Shown here piece after piece: positions 6,854 through 6,888 of a DNA stretch of 6,888 bases. Numbering within the stretch: the stretch's first letter is position 1; each line of letters begins with the position of its first letter. Position numbers and translations under genes: made by a program. Source of the DNA: Zoogloeaceae bacterium (GTDB lineage Bacteria; Pseudomonadota; Gammaproteobacteria; Burkholderiales; Rhodocyclaceae); contig JAISSL010000240.1 of the NCBI GenBank assembly GCA_031273145.1, forward strand, positions 1 to 6,888, given 5' to 3'. The notes beneath the pieces are model-generated. The model made no database searches, was not told where the DNA came from, and worked only from the letters and a program-made list of their open reading frames with translations.

Positions 6854-6888
6854 TTATTCCAGCGCCGCAATTGCCGCCAACAATTCCC
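6854..6888 (-). CDS. pilH: C-terminal end of CheY-like response regulator, probably PilH (partial)
   Basis: Only the last ten codons and the TAA stop (6854-6856) are in the window; the gene continues past the right edge. The visible residues are ELLAAIAALE, which fits the amphipathic last helix of a single-domain receiver protein. That is weak evidence alone. The identification rests on position: in Pil-Chp operons the response regulators pilG and pilH stand directly before pilI, with pilH nearest. PilG and PilH are cytoplasmic receivers phosphorylated by ChpA that act on pilus extension and retraction. The stop lies 18 bases before the pilI start and in the same reading frame. It could instead be a pilG-like regulator if the order differs. 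Confidence 0.6.
   Translation of the reverse strand, partial: ELLAAIAALE

Noticed and set aside
1..6888. tRNA, rRNA, CRISPR array, insertion sequence, terminator or promoter
   Set aside because: Coding sequence fills the window apart from gaps of 18, 15 and 11 bases. No hairpin with a T-run, inverted terminal repeats, or spaced direct repeats were seen.

Overview
The window lies inside a type IV pilus chemosensory (Pil-Chp) operon. All genes are on the minus strand, so transcription runs from the right edge to the left. In transcription order it holds the last codons of a CheY-like response regulator (probably pilH), a complete CheW-like adaptor (pilI), a complete methyl-accepting chemoreceptor (pilJ), and the first 1398 codons of a very large multi-Hpt CheA-type kinase (chpA, also called pilL), which runs off the left edge. 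The gaps between genes are 18, 15 and 11 bases. No terminator or promoter is visible in them, so the genes look like one transcript with closely linked translation.

The DNA is moderately GC-rich by eye. The order response regulator - pilI - pilJ - chpA, with no pilK methyltransferase between pilJ and chpA, together with the protein sequences, suggests a gamma- or, more likely, a betaproteobacterium. This is an inference from remembered family features, not from a database search.

Region by region: 6854-6888 is the end of the response regulator; 6320-6835 is pilI; 4208-6304 is pilJ; 1-4196 is chpA. The chpA part covers a FimL-like N-terminal region, two Hpt-like helical units that have lost the phosphoacceptor histidine, three Hpt domains that keep it (His736, His986, His1235), acidic Pro/Ala/Glu-rich linkers, and the first ~40 residues of the CheA dimerisation helix. 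The ATPase, CheW-like and probable receiver domains would lie beyond base 1.

In the known pathway, PilJ senses a pilus or surface signal in the periplasm, PilI couples it to ChpA, and ChpA autophosphorylates and passes phosphate through its Hpt domains to PilG/PilH. This controls twitching motility and, in Pseudomonas, cAMP levels. The system is well known and I see no new system here. The points that deserve a second look are in the architecture of the kinase: the near-constant ~245-250-residue spacing of its phosphotransfer units, the phosphoacceptor substitutions, and a variant motif around His986.
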